Below, piece after piece: positions 37,802 through 49,459 of a stretch of 62,918 nt of DNA (the first letter of the stretch is position 1; each line of letters starts with the position of its first letter). The notes under the pieces were generated by a model that was not told the origin of the DNA, ran no database searches, and saw nothing but the letters and a program-made list of their open reading frames with translations. Source of the DNA: Thalassobium sp. (GTDB lineage Bacteria > Pseudomonadota > Gammaproteobacteria > Pseudomonadales > Oceanobacteraceae); the NCBI GenBank assembly GCA_002733205.1, contig NVUW01000010.1, forward strand, positions 1 to 62,918, read 5' to 3'. A program made the position numbers and the translations under genes.

Positions 37802-38176
37802 GTTGCGCTCCGGAGGGTCCATTCCATTCAGCGTAGTCAAAATCGGGGGTTGCCGTAGCAGTAAATGGTCTTAGGCGGTGATCAGTCGTATGACGGTGAC
37901 GAGAAGAGGATTGGTGGAACTGTATAGAGTGTATAACGTGACTTTTCTACTTGGTTTTTAGCCGGTTTTTCTCGGATAAGTAAGAAGGTCAGACGGTAGG
38001 ACAACAAAACAGGTAACTCAGCGAAGCTACAGGCGTTTCAGTCTTCGTATGTGTTGCTGGGTATAAGGAGATGTTTTGTTTAACAGAAATTTTTAAAAAT
38101 GGACTTTTAAGAGGGGATTTTTAAGAAGGGACTTTCTTTCACCTTTTTACACCTTCCGTTAAGGAAAGAATAAAAA
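37802..38176. other. Gap between the chemotaxis gene and tRNA-Leu cluster
   Basis: About 375 bp with the promoter of the chemotaxis gene (minus). An imperfect repeat of ACTTTTAAGA/GATTTTTAAGA occurs near 38100-38125. No gene seen. Confidence 0.5.
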
Positions 38177-38262
38177 TGGTGCCGAAGGAGAGACTCGAAC
38201 TCTCACGAGCAAAGCTCACAGCGACCTGAACACTGCGTGTCTACCAATTTCACCACTTCGGC
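38177..38262 (-). tRNA. tRNA-Leu (CAG)
   Basis: 86-nt tRNA with encoded CCA. Acceptor GCCGAAG / CTTCGGC, D-arm with GAAATTGGTAGAC, anticodon stem CAGTG-TTCAGGT-CGCTG (anticodon CAG), a long class II variable arm GAGC-TTT-GCTC and T-arm GAGAG-TTCGAGT-CTCTC. Confidence 0.94.
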
Positions 38263-38301
38263 GTGGGTCTGTAAGTCTGAGACTTATCAGTTTCTAAATA
38301 A

Positions 38302-38387
38302 TGGTGCCCAGGGAGAGACTCGAACTCTCACGAGCATAGCTCACAGCGACCTGAACACTGCGTGTCTACCAATTTCACCACCTGGGC
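38302..38387 (-). tRNA. tRNA-Leu (CAG), second copy
   Basis: 86 nt, same body as the neighbouring tRNA-Leu(CAG) but with acceptor GCCCAGG / CCTGGGC and one change in the variable-arm loop. The 39-bp spacer suggests joint transcription with the other leucine tRNAs. Confidence 0.94.
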
Positions 38388-38441
38388 ATTGAGGCGCGGC
38401 ATGTTACCATCTCGCACTTCATACTGACAGCATCTTTTGCT

Positions 38442-38528
38442 TGGTACCAGAGGCCGGACTCGAACCGGCACACCCGCAAAGGCGGGGGATTTTGAATCCC
38501 CTGCGTCTACCAATTTCGCCACTCTGGC
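38442..38528 (-). tRNA. tRNA-Leu (CAA)
   Basis: 87-nt class II tRNA: acceptor GCCAGAG / CTCTGGT (G-U first pair), anticodon stem GGGGA-TTCAAAA-TCCCC giving anticodon CAA, variable arm CGCCTTTGCGGGTG, T-arm GCCGG-TTCGAGT-CCGGC and encoded CCA. First of the three in the direction of transcription. Confidence 0.93.
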
Positions 38529-38713
38529 GCGTTAGTAGCTCGTCAGTGGCGCGCATATTACCGTGATTATTTTTACTGTCAACACTTTTTTTCTAATGAT
38601 TTCCTTAACTTAGCAAAGTATCTCCGGTAATCTTGCGGCTCTTTCAGCAAATACTGCAAAGCGGCTGTCTCTGTTACCAGATAATGGCTGACTGCGGCTC
38701 TTTTCGTGACTAT

Positions 38714-40938
<2,225 letters not shown>

Positions 40939-41028
40939 ATAACAAACATTGCCTTAATGGCGTTGTCTGTAAACATTTTGTCGTTCAGCCGTGACAAACT
41001 CACGGTAAGTAATTGGGAGACTCTCTAC

Positions 41029-41394
41029 ATGAAAGCAATTCTGGCAGCTCTGGCCTTAACTACCTCCGGTCTGGCGATGGCCGACGGTGCCGCGGCTGCA
41101 CAACAGCCAATGGGAATCACCGGTCAGCTGGTATTCCTCGGCGGTTTTCTGCTGATTTTCTACTTCCTGCTGTGGCGTCCACAGAGCAAGCGTCAGAAAG
41201 AGCACAAAAATCTGATCGGTGGTCTGAGCAAAGGTGATGAAGTGGTAACCGCCGGCGGTATGCTGGGTAAAATCACCAAGGTTACCGATGACTTTGTGGT
41301 AATCGAAGTCGCTGACGGCGTGCAGTTGCCGGTGCAGAAAGTAGCCATTACGGCGGCTCTGCCAAAAGGCACCATCAAAGACGTTAAAGCTTAA
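41029..41394 (+). CDS. yajC: Preprotein translocase subunit YajC
   Basis: Small accessory membrane subunit of the SecDF complex. ATG 41029 follows GGGAGA and yields 121 residues; the longer open frame upstream is non-coding. A signal-like first segment is followed by one membrane helix (GQLVFLGGFLLIFYFLLWRPQSKRQKEHKNLI) and the conserved LSKGDEVVTAGGMLGKITKVTDDFVVIEVADGV. It lies between tgt and secD. Confidence 0.95.
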   Translation: MKAILAALALTTSGLAMADGAAAAQQPMGITGQLVFLGGFLLIFYFLLWRPQSKRQKEHKNLIGGLSKGDEVVTAGGMLGKITKVTDDFVVIEVADGVQLPVQKVAITAALPKGTIKDVKA

Positions 41395-41411
41395 GCCCCG
41401 TCTCCGGGCTC

Positions 41412-41438
41412 AGGACGGTCTCTAAGGAGGCCGTCTTT
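41412..41438 (+). terminator. Hairpin between yajC and secD
   Basis: GACGGTCTC / GAGGCCGTC stem (one mismatch) with TAAG loop, followed by TTTG. Probably a partial terminator, or a structure that sets the YajC:SecD ratio. Confidence 0.5.
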
Positions 41439-41468
41439 GTTTTCTGAATAAGGAATAAGGGCAGTTGT

Positions 41469-43328
41469 ATGCTCAATAAATACCCGCTGTGGAAAAACCT
41501 TCTGATTGTGCTGGCGCTGATATTTGCCTGCCTTTATGCCGCACCTAACCTGTATCCACCCGATGCGGCTATTCAGGTAACGCCGGCGCGTTCCGGTGCT
41601 GAAATGTCAGAAGTGGTACTGAGTAAAGTCCGCTCTGCTATGCAGGAACGCAATATTGAATTTTTTGGTGAAGAAGTGACCGGCAGTACGGCACTGTTTC
41701 GCCTCACCAGCAACGAAAATCAGTTACCCGCCAAAGACGCCGTACAGCGTTTGCTGGGTGATGAGTTTATTGTTGCGCTGAACCTGGCCCCAACCACCCC
41801 CGACTGGCTGCTGAATATGGGCGCAGGTCCGATGACACTGGGTCTGGATCTGAGCGGCGGTGTGCACTTCCTGATGGAAGTGGATATGGATGACTACGTC
41901 AAAAGCAAAATGGCGAACTATCGCGAAGAATTCCGCAATCGCCTGCGCGAAGAACAGCTGAAATATCGTCGTATTCAGATCGAAGGGCAGACTCTGCGCA
42001 TCAGTTTTGTTGATGCTGAAGTACGTACTCAAGCCAACAGTTTTATTTCCCGTACGTATCCTGAGTTCCAGCAGGAAAGCGAAGACAAAGGCGAATACGC
42101 CGATGTGGTGTTAACCATCACCGAAGCGAAAATCAAAGAGTTTGAAGATTACGCCATCAAACAAAACCTCACGACCCTGCGTAACCGTGTTAACGAGCTG
42201 GGTGTCGCAGAGCCTCTGGTTCAGCGTCAGGGCCGTAACCGTATCGTGGTTGAGTTGCCAGGCGTGCAGGACACGGCTGAAGCCAAGAAAATTCTGGGCA
42301 AGGCCGCTAACCTCGAATTCCGTCTGGAAGCTGAGCCGGGTGCCAGTCGTTTCCAGACCGAAGAATACGCTTTCCGCAATGAACAGTTCCGCACTGCACG
42401 TCTGGAAAAAGCCATCATCGCGACCGGCGACAGCGTGACCAATGCGCAGCCGTCTTTCGATGAAAACGGTTTCCCGCAGGTGAACATTGACCTCGATGCC
42501 AAAGGCGGCGCGATGATGACTCAGGTCACCCGCAAAGCCGTGAAGCGTCGTATGGCCGTGCTGTTTGTTGAGCGCAAACCGAAAACGACTTACGAAAAAA
42601 TCGATGGCGTTGAAGTTCCGAAAACCATTCAGATTGTGGAAAAATCCATTATCTCGCTGGCGACCATTCAAAGCACGCTGGGCAACAGCTTCCGCATTAC
42701 CGGTCTGGAATCAGCCGAAGCCTCTGAGCTGGCGCTGCTGCTGCGTGCCGGCGCTCTGGCGGCCCCCATGTACTTCGTAGAAGAGCGCACCGTTGGCCCA
42801 AGCCTGGGTAAAGAAAATATCGAAATGGGTATTAACTCGGTTGTGCTGGGTCTGGCATTGGTACTGGTGCTGATGGCGGTGTATTACCGACTGTTTGGTC
42901 TGGTTGCCAACGTTGCCCTGTTGGCCAATATCGTCATTCTGATTGCTTTGATGTCAATGATTGGTGCCACGTTAACGCTGCCGGGTATTGCCGGTATCGT
43001 ATTAACCGTGGGTATGGCGGTGGATGCCAACGTCCTGATTTTTGCCAGGATACGGGAAGAGTTGGGCAATGGCCGCTCGCCGCAACAGGCGATTCATGAA
43101 GGTTATAACCGTGCCTTTGTTACCATTTTCGATGCCAACCTGACCACCTTGATCGTGGCGGTGATTTTGTTTGCGGTGGGTACCGGTCCGGTTAAAGGAT
43201 TCGCGGTCACATTGTCGTTCGGTATTATCACCTCGATGTTTACCGCCATTGTTCTGACCCGCGCCATCATCAACTGGATTTACGGTGGCCGCCGTATTGA
43301 AACCCTGTCTATCGGAGGTCAGTCATGA
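41469..43328 (+). CDS. secD: Protein translocase subunit SecD
   Basis: Inner-membrane RND-type motor using the proton gradient to pull secreted proteins through SecYEG. 619 residues: N-terminal membrane helix (about 7-27), large periplasmic P1 domain with LGLDLSGGVHFLMEVD (about 123-138), and five C-terminal helices (about 455-610) holding GIAGIVLTVGMAVDANVLIFARIREEL, the conserved proton-path region. Its stop overlaps the secF start (ATGA). Confidence 0.97.
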   Translation: MLNKYPLWKNLLIVLALIFACLYAAPNLYPPDAAIQVTPARSGAEMSEVVLSKVRSAMQERNIEFFGEEVTGSTALFRLTSNENQLPAKDAVQRLLGDEFIVALNLAPTTPDWLLNMGAGPMTLGLDLSGGVHFLMEVDMDDYVKSKMANYREEFRNRLREEQLKYRRIQIEGQTLRISFVDAEVRTQANSFISRTYPEFQQESEDKGEYADVVLTITEAKIKEFEDYAIKQNLTTLRNRVNELGVAEPLVQRQGRNRIVVELPGVQDTAEAKKILGKAANLEFRLEAEPGASRFQTEEYAFRNEQFRTARLEKAIIATGDSVTNAQPSFDENGFPQVNIDLDAKGGAMMTQVTRKAVKRRMAVLFVERKPKTTYEKIDGVEVPKTIQIVEKSIISLATIQSTLGNSFRITGLESAEASELALLLRAGALAAPMYFVEERTVGPSLGKENIEMGINSVVLGLALVLVLMAVYYRLFGLVANVALLANIVILIALMSMIGATLTLPGIAGIVLTVGMAVDANVLIFARIREELGNGRSPQQAIHEGYNRAFVTIFDANLTTLIVAVILFAVGTGPVKGFAVTLSFGIITSMFTAIVLTRAIINWIYGGRRIETLSIGGQS

Positions 43329-44242
43329 TTGGGGCGACCAACTTTAACTTTATGCGTCTGCGTCATGCAGCCAGCATTCTGTCCATTATTCTGATTGTGA
43401 TCTCCATTGGTGCTATCGCAACCCGTGGCCTGAATCTGGGTCTGGATTTTACCGGCGGTACGCTGCTCGAAGTTCAGTATGAAACACCGGAATCCATCGA
43501 GCGTATCTCAACGGCACTGGAAAATGCCGGATACCGTGACGTAACGGTTCAGCATTTTGGTGCAGAAACCGATGTATTAGTGCGTATGTCAGAAGCCTTC
43601 CGTGACAATCTGGGCGCAGAAGTTCTGAATGTTCTGCAGACCCAGAGTGCCGAGAACAAACTGACGCTGATGCGCAGTGAATTTGTGGGTGCGCAGGTCG
43701 GTGAAGAATTACGTGACCAGGGTGGTCTGGCCTTATTACTGGCGCTGTTTGTGGTGATGATTTACGTTGCCGCACGTTTCCAGTTTAAATTTTCGGTCGG
43801 CGCTGTAGTGGCCTTGTTTCACGACGTGATCATCATCATCGGCCTGTTCTCACTGTTCCAGTGGGAATTTGACCTCACGGTAATGGCCGCGCTGCTGGCG
43901 GTGATTGGTTACTCGCTGAACGATACCATCGTGGTCGCTGACCATATCCGCGAAAACTTCCGCATGCTGCGCCGTGGCGATTCAGAAGAGGTGATCAACT
44001 ATTCGATCAACCAGACTCTGGGTCGTACAATCATGACCTCCTTAACCACTGCATTGGTGTTGTTTGCTCTGATGATTGTCGGTGGCGATCTGATTCACAA
44101 CTTCGCCTTGGCGCTGATGATTGGTGTGGTGGTGGGTACATATTCATCGGTATTCGTTGCCTCCAGCTTATTGCTGCTGATGAACATCAGCCGCGAAGAT
44201 CTGATGCCGCCGGAAGTGGAAGAAGTGGACGACCGTCCCTGA
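43325..44242 (+). CDS. secF: Protein translocase subunit SecF
   Basis: Partner of SecD. 305 residues with six membrane helices; NLGLDFTGGTLLEVQYE near the start, then LRDQGGLALLLALFVVMIYVAARF and VIGYSLNDTIVVADHIRENFR, the family signatures. Its ATG overlaps the secD stop by 4 bp, implying coupled translation. A strong terminator follows. Confidence 0.97.
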   Translation: MIGATNFNFMRLRHAASILSIILIVISIGAIATRGLNLGLDFTGGTLLEVQYETPESIERISTALENAGYRDVTVQHFGAETDVLVRMSEAFRDNLGAEVLNVLQTQSAENKLTLMRSEFVGAQVGEELRDQGGLALLLALFVVMIYVAARFQFKFSVGAVVALFHDVIIIIGLFSLFQWEFDLTVMAALLAVIGYSLNDTIVVADHIRENFRMLRRGDSEEVINYSINQTLGRTIMTSLTTALVLFALMIVGGDLIHNFALALMIGVVVGTYSSVFVASSLLLLMNISREDLMPPEVEEVDDRP

Positions 44243-44260
44243 TTGATGGCCTCCGGCCTT

Positions 44261-44293
44261 AAAAACGCATCGCCTGGCGATGCGTTTTTTTTA
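44261..44293 (+). terminator. Terminator after secF
   Basis: AAACGCATCGC / GCGATGCGTTT stem with a CTG-centred loop and eight T's. Ends the queA-to-secF run. Confidence 0.92.
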
Positions 44294-44332
44294 TCTTTTA
44301 ATCACGTTTAATCTGACCATTGCGGACATCTT

Positions 44333-45184
44333 ATGCTGAGTTACCGCCACGCTTTTCATGCCGGCAATTTTGCCGATGTACTGAAACATCTGATTCAGGT
44401 TGAAATCCTGCAATACCTGCAGAAGAAAGAAAAACCTTTCGTCTATATCGACACTCACTCAGGTGCCGGTCTGTATTCACTGCAATCGGCGCAAGCCGAA
44501 AAAAATGCCGAGTTCGAAACCGGTATCGGCCGTCTGCAGGATTGTGACTGGCCGGAATTACAGGATTATCTGCAGGCGGTGGCTGACAGTCGTCCGGCTC
44601 ATGACCAGAGCGGACTGGCGAGCGATCAGCTGTATCCGGGGTCGCCGCGTTTGGGTCAGTTATTTTTGCGTGAGCAGGACCGGGCGCAATTATTTGAATT
44701 GCATCCGCAGGATTTTCGCTTGCTGGACGAATTAATGGCGACCGATCGCCGGATTCGGGTTGAGCAGGGCGATGGTTTTAAAGGCCTTATTGCGGCTTTG
44801 CCGCCGCGTGAGCGTCGCGGCTTTGTCTTAATGGACCCACCGTATGAAATTAAAAGCGATTATGAGCTGGTCGTGGAAACACTGGCTAAGGCTCATCGCC
44901 GCTTTGCGACGGGTACTTATGCGCTTTGGTATCCGGTGGTTGAACGCAGCCGGATTAATAAACTGGAGCAGCAGCTTAAAGCGACAGGAATCGCCCGTAT
45001 TCAGTTATTTGAGCTGGGTTTAAGTGCTGATACCGATGGCCGGGGAATGACGTCATCCGGCATGATTGTGATTAACCCGCCGTGGACTTTAAAGGCCAAA
45101 ATGCAGAATCTGCTGCCGCGTCTCAGCCAGTTGCTGGCTGGCGAACAGGGCGTGTGGCGCTGTGAAGAATTAGCGGGCGAATAA
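44333..45184 (+). CDS. rlmJ: 23S rRNA (adenine2030-N6)-methyltransferase RlmJ
   Basis: SAM-dependent methyltransferase for A2030 of 23S rRNA. 283 residues (family about 280). MLSYRHAFHAGNFADVLKH is the diagnostic N-terminus; YIDTHSGAGLY is the SAM-binding motif and VLMDPPYE (about 165) the N6-methyltransferase motif IV. A single gene. The stop codon TAA lies in the loop of a hairpin terminator. Confidence 0.95.
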   Translation: MLSYRHAFHAGNFADVLKHLIQVEILQYLQKKEKPFVYIDTHSGAGLYSLQSAQAEKNAEFETGIGRLQDCDWPELQDYLQAVADSRPAHDQSGLASDQLYPGSPRLGQLFLREQDRAQLFELHPQDFRLLDELMATDRRIRVEQGDGFKGLIAALPPRERRGFVLMDPPYEIKSDYELVVETLAKAHRRFATGTYALWYPVVERSRINKLEQQLKATGIARIQLFELGLSADTDGRGMTSSGMIVINPPWTLKAKMQNLLPRLSQLLAGEQGVWRCEELAGE

Positions 45185-45196
45185 CGCCCGCGTTTT
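45173..45196 (+). terminator. Terminator overlapping the rlmJ stop codon
   Basis: GCGGGCG / CGCCCGC stem with the TAA stop in its loop, followed by GTTTTG. Confidence 0.65.
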
Positions 45197-45216
45197 GATG
45201 GTTATCAGTGGCGCTG

Positions 45217-46860
45217 TCAGTGGTGTTGCCATACCACCGGTTGGCTGTGCTCGCTCTGAATCAGGTCGTGGTATTTACTCTCGATTAAGTGACGTTTAAT
45301 TTTCAGCGTCGGCGTCAGCAAGCCATTTTCCACACTCCAGCTGTCATTAACGACCACCAGTGCATCCAGGCGCGCGTGGCTTTCCAGTTTTTTATTGATG
45401 TGCTCCAGGGTGTGTTTCAGGCTCTGACGCAAATGGCTTTCGTCGTGTACCTGAGCTTCCGGTGTCAGCACGACCAGAGCGATGGGTTGCTTAAGGTTGG
45501 AACCCGTTACGCAGATTTGTTCGATTAATGAATTTTCCATTAATAACGATTCAATCGGCACCGGAGCAACGTATTTACCTTTTGCCGTTTTGAAAATTTC
45601 TTTCAGGCGGCCGGTGATGCGCACATACCCATCGGCATCGACCGTGCCTTTATCGCCGGTGCGCAGGTAGCCATCAGCGGTAAAGGCCTCGGCGGTTTTT
45701 TCCGGCTCCAGATAATATTCGTTCATCACGCAGGGGCCTTTCAGCTGAATTTCACCGTCTTCAGCAATGCGCAGATCAACGCCATCATAGGGGTGGCCGA
45801 TGCAACCGATTTTATCGCGACGGAAGGGATAACTCAGGGTTCCCAGTCCGTTATTTTCAGACATTCCCCAGCCTTCGCTGATATTAATCCCAATGCGTTC
45901 ATACCAGTGCAGTGTCGCTGGGGAAATAGGTGCGGAGCCGGAACCAAACAGGCGTGCGCTGTCGAGTCCCAGTTGCTGGCGGATTTTTTTCGCCACAATG
46001 CCTTTCAGAATCGGAATGCTGAGCAGGCGGTTGAGTTTTTTCGGTGGGATTTTAGCCAGTACACCCATCTGGAAACGTGTCCAGAGGCGCGGCACCGAGA
46101 TAAATAAGGTTGGCGATACGGCTTTCAGATTTTCGGCAAAGGTATCGAGGGACTCAACAAAGGCAACACTGAAACCGTTGTACAGGCTGGCCCCTTCGAC
46201 ATACACACGCTCGGTAATATGAGCCAGTGGCAGGTAACTGAGCATGCGCTCCTGATTGCTCACTTTCAGAGCCTTAGCCAGAGCCTGACAGCTCCAGCCG
46301 TAAGCGCCAAAGGTGTTGACTACCCCTTTCGGATTACCGGTACTGCCGGAGGTATAAATGATGGTCATGGTGTCATCGGCAGCGGGAACCGGTGAGCTGG
46401 CCAGTGGTGGCTGTTGCAGCAGTTCCTGCCATTGGAAGCGCGCAGGAATATCGCCGTAAGGCATGGCGAAGCGGGTAATGTGGCTGTCGATGGCGGCACA
46501 CTGGTGCTCGGTGTCGTCCAGCTTGCCAATAAATATAGCCTGACAGTTACTGTGCGTAAGAACGTAGCGGATGGTTTCCTGGCCGGCGGTAAAATAAATA
46601 GGTACAGAGACATGGCCCGCCATCATGATGGCCAGATCGGTAATAAACCATTCAGCACAGTTCTTCGACAGGATGGCGATGTGCGAGCCCTGATCAAAGT
46701 TTTGGGCAATTAATGCGTTGGCGATTCTGCGTACCTGCTCGCCCACCTGGGCCCAGGTAAAATCATGAAAAACCCCATCGATCGGCTGACGCAGATACAC
46801 GCCATCCGGTGTGGTTTTTTCCCAGTGATAAAGCATTTCCAGAGGTGTTTTGACTGACAT
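45217..46860 (-). CDS. Long-chain acyl-CoA synthetase-like AMP-forming ligase
   Basis: Adenylate-forming enzyme of 547 residues, most like FAA1/long-chain fatty acyl-CoA synthetases. The P-loop IIYTSGSTGNPKGVV is at about 169-183, A5-type segment SEGWGMSENNGLGTLSYP at about 327, and YLRTGDKGTVDADGYVRITGRLKEIFKTAKGKYVAP carries the hinge Asp and catalytic Lys region. Activates fatty acids with ATP and CoA, likely for degradation or lipid recycling. A single gene, convergent with rlmJ. Confidence 0.9.
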   Translation of the reverse strand: MSVKTPLEMLYHWEKTTPDGVYLRQPIDGVFHDFTWAQVGEQVRRIANALIAQNFDQGSHIAILSKNCAEWFITDLAIMMAGHVSVPIYFTAGQETIRYVLTHSNCQAIFIGKLDDTEHQCAAIDSHITRFAMPYGDIPARFQWQELLQQPPLASSPVPAADDTMTIIYTSGSTGNPKGVVNTFGAYGWSCQALAKALKVSNQERMLSYLPLAHITERVYVEGASLYNGFSVAFVESLDTFAENLKAVSPTLFISVPRLWTRFQMGVLAKIPPKKLNRLLSIPILKGIVAKKIRQQLGLDSARLFGSGSAPISPATLHWYERIGINISEGWGMSENNGLGTLSYPFRRDKIGCIGHPYDGVDLRIAEDGEIQLKGPCVMNEYYLEPEKTAEAFTADGYLRTGDKGTVDADGYVRITGRLKEIFKTAKGKYVAPVPIESLLMENSLIEQICVTGSNLKQPIALVVLTPEAQVHDESHLRQSLKHTLEHINKKLESHARLDALVVVNDSWSVENGLLTPTLKIKRHLIESKYHDLIQSEHSQPVVWQHH

Positions 46861-47318
46861 GAGTGGGTCCTTGTTATTTTTATCGCTGAGGCTTCAGGCC
46901 GTTTATTACATTAATAACTAACTCATTTTTGTTCTGTTAAGAATGGTAAATTACTGAACACCCGAACACTGATGAATCATTCCTGTTTTTAATTCATTGC
47001 CCAGGTCGGGCATTGCTGTGTGCAGTTGTATCAGCAGGAGCTGGGTCGCCGCAACCGTAAGCGGGAGCAGTTAATGCGTGTGTTTATCGTATTTTGTCCT
47101 TTGTTGTCGTATCCGTAACGGTTATCTCCGGCAATAAAAAGGGTTATAAAGGCAGATTACGACATTGTTATCGTGGCATTGTTTTCATTTAATGCGTCGA
47201 TGATAAAGACAATAAGGCCCGAAGGGATAACCTCTTTATTTGACGGTGTCCGTTACAGCCAACGCTAAAAAACAATAACAACAATCATAATCACCACAGA
47301 ACTCAGCAGGATATTCGG
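46861..47318. other. Divergent promoter gap
   Basis: About 460 bp, AT-rich, between the ligase (-) and a periplasmic protein (+). I see no gene, RNA or clear operator in it. Confidence 0.5.
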
Positions 47319-48437
47319 ATGATCAAAAGCCTATGGGTTGCCTGTCTGGCAACAGCATTACTTGGCGTGCACACGGTCAGTGCAGCAGAGTATGACAGTA
47401 AGCAGCTGGACAAGCTGGAAGCAACGGTCATGAGTCAGAATCTGCCGTTGGAAAAGCGCATCAGAGCGCTGAAAAAACTGTACGCCGATCAATTAGAAAA
47501 CGGCAAAATCAATCGCAGTTTCTGCGTCTGGGATATGCTCGGCAAGGCTGGCCCGGTGTTTGCCGCGGTTGATGACCAAAAGTTCCGCTCAATGCATTAC
47601 GGGCTCAATCTCACCCTCATTGCTTATCAGGACGAAGACAGTCTGATTAATGACCTGACTTCCGGACAGTGTGATGCGGCTTTGATCAGTGGCAGTCGTG
47701 CGCTCAGTTTTAACCGCTTTTCCGGAACGCTGGAAGCCCTGGGTGGTATTCCCGATGTGCAGCATCTGCAGATGCTGATGCAGGTGGTGGCCAGCCCCAA
47801 AATGGCCGGGCGTCTGCAGGAAGGCGATTATGTGGTGCTGGGGGTTGCGTCTCTGGGTGAGAACTACGCCTATTCCGGCAATCGCACGCTGCATAAATTC
47901 TCACAGATGGCGGGTAAAGATCTGCTCGTGCCCGACACTGATGTATCACTGCAGGCGTTGGCGCAGCAGCTGAAAGCAAAGGCCCGTACGGGTGGTTTGT
48001 TGAGTAGTGTTGATCAGTTTGTCAGCGGTCAGGCGGAGGCGATGCTGGCACCGTTGGTGGCTTACCATGTGGCGGGGGCGGGGAAAGCGAAGCCGGGCAT
48101 GGGCATTCTGAATATGCCGCTTTCACAGTCCACGATTCAGCTGATTGGCCGCAGTGAGCGTTTTCCGGTCGGACTGGCGCAGATTCTGCGCGAAGATTTC
48201 CTGTTTAAGTTCGACAATTACGTAAGACGGGTTGAAAAAGAGCGTGCCAATATTGATGCCTCATTCTGGATTGATATTCCGGCCGACGAACAGGCCAGAG
48301 AGCAGGCGCACCTGAGGGACCTGCGCATCGCGCTGCGTGACAAAGGTGTGTACGACCCGTTGATGCTGAAATTACAGCGTAAGATCCGTTGCAAAGTCGA
48401 TCCGGCGCGTAACGAATGCAGGAACCCGGTCGAGTAA
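47319..48437 (+). CDS. Periplasmic solute-binding-like protein (DUF6091-like)
   Basis: A 372-residue exported protein (signal about 1-22, TVSAA-EYD). From about residue 65 it reads like a TRAP/TAXI-type binding protein (SFCVWDMLGKAGPVFAAV.. GLNLTLIAYQDEDSLINDLTSGQCDAALISGSRALSFNRFSGTLEALGGI), which fits the putative solute-binding family DUF6091; this name is from memory. Two Cys near the C-terminus (RCKVDPARNEC) may form a disulfide. No transport partners are nearby. Ends 13 bp from the convergent regulator gene. Confidence 0.75.
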   Translation: MIKSLWVACLATALLGVHTVSAAEYDSKQLDKLEATVMSQNLPLEKRIRALKKLYADQLENGKINRSFCVWDMLGKAGPVFAAVDDQKFRSMHYGLNLTLIAYQDEDSLINDLTSGQCDAALISGSRALSFNRFSGTLEALGGIPDVQHLQMLMQVVASPKMAGRLQEGDYVVLGVASLGENYAYSGNRTLHKFSQMAGKDLLVPDTDVSLQALAQQLKAKARTGGLLSSVDQFVSGQAEAMLAPLVAYHVAGAGKAKPGMGILNMPLSQSTIQLIGRSERFPVGLAQILREDFLFKFDNYVRRVEKERANIDASFWIDIPADEQAREQAHLRDLRIALRDKGVYDPLMLKLQRKIRCKVDPARNECRNPVE

Positions 48438-48450
48438 TTCCGGGGCCTGC

Positions 48451-49356
48451 TCAGCTGGTCAGAAATCCATCCTTGGCGCGGTCGGTAATCAGTCTGACCG
48501 CGTTATGGCTGATGCGGCGTTCAGCCGAAATCGCATAAAACTCCTGCACCAGATCATTCACCTCGCCCACGCACTGCACCTGATATTTACGGCAGATTTC
48601 GTCGCGGATAACCGCTGGCGCAAAGAAAAAGCCATGACCCTCATGACCGAAAGCTTCCAGCAGGGCGGAATCGTCAAACTCGCCGGCTATCTGCATCGGT
48701 ATGCTCAGCCGGTCAAGCCAGCTCAGCAACTCGGTACGCAGCCCGGACGCGGTGTCGGTCGGCAGTAGCAAAGGGGCATCGCGCAGGCATTCCGGAAACT
48801 CGCCGGGGTATTGCCGGTACAGGGCCGGTGCGGCAAAGCAGGCCAGGGTGCTGCGTCCGAGCAAATGGTTAAAGCAGCGGATATTCATACCGGAAGGAAT
48901 CGGGCTGTCGGCCAGCACCAGGTCCAGACGATGCACCGCCAGTTCACCTAACAGGGTTGGCATCTGCTCCTCATGGCAGACAATCCGCATACGCCCAGAC
49001 AGACTCAGAGCCGGCACCAGCAGGCGATGCGCAATGGATTTGGGCAGGGCATCAACAATCCCCACACGAAACTCCAGCGGCCGCTCGGTCGCGCCCTGAT
49101 GCATTACCTCCTGCAGTTCATCGCCGAGGCGGAACATCTCCCGTGTGTAATCCAGCGCCACCCGTCCGGCATCGGTCAGCTCCAGTCCTCGTCCGGCCTT
49201 GGCAAACAACGCATTGCCCAAGTCATCTTCCAGCAGGCGCATCTGTCCGCTGATGGTTTGCGGCGTTACATTCAGCCGTTTGGCTGCGGCAAGAACACTG
49301 CCTTCTGCCGCGACCGTATGAAAATAGAGCAGGTGCTTGTAATTGAGTCGTTTCAT
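48451..49356 (-). CDS. LysR-family regulator, NhaR-like
   Basis: A 301-residue LysR regulator. The N-terminal winged helix (LNYKHLLYFHTVAAEGSVLAAAKRLNVTPQTISGQMRLLEDDLGNALF) is closest to NhaR, which controls a sodium/proton antiporter in E. coli; no nhaA is in this window. The rest is the effector domain. It is divergent from yccA with 103 bp between, so it may regulate that gene or itself. Confidence 0.85.
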   Translation of the reverse strand: MKRLNYKHLLYFHTVAAEGSVLAAAKRLNVTPQTISGQMRLLEDDLGNALFAKAGRGLELTDAGRVALDYTREMFRLGDELQEVMHQGATERPLEFRVGIVDALPKSIAHRLLVPALSLSGRMRIVCHEEQMPTLLGELAVHRLDLVLADSPIPSGMNIRCFNHLLGRSTLACFAAPALYRQYPGEFPECLRDAPLLLPTDTASGLRTELLSWLDRLSIPMQIAGEFDDSALLEAFGHEGHGFFFAPAVIRDEICRKYQVQCVGEVNDLVQEFYAISAERRISHNAVRLITDRAKDGFLTS

Positions 49357-49459
49357 AGAATGTTCGTAAAAACCGATGCGTTGGCGTAAGATAATTCGAA
49401 TATTATTTTGTATTCACGCTGCCTACAATGGCGGCATCTCTGACAAACAGGAGTTGGCA

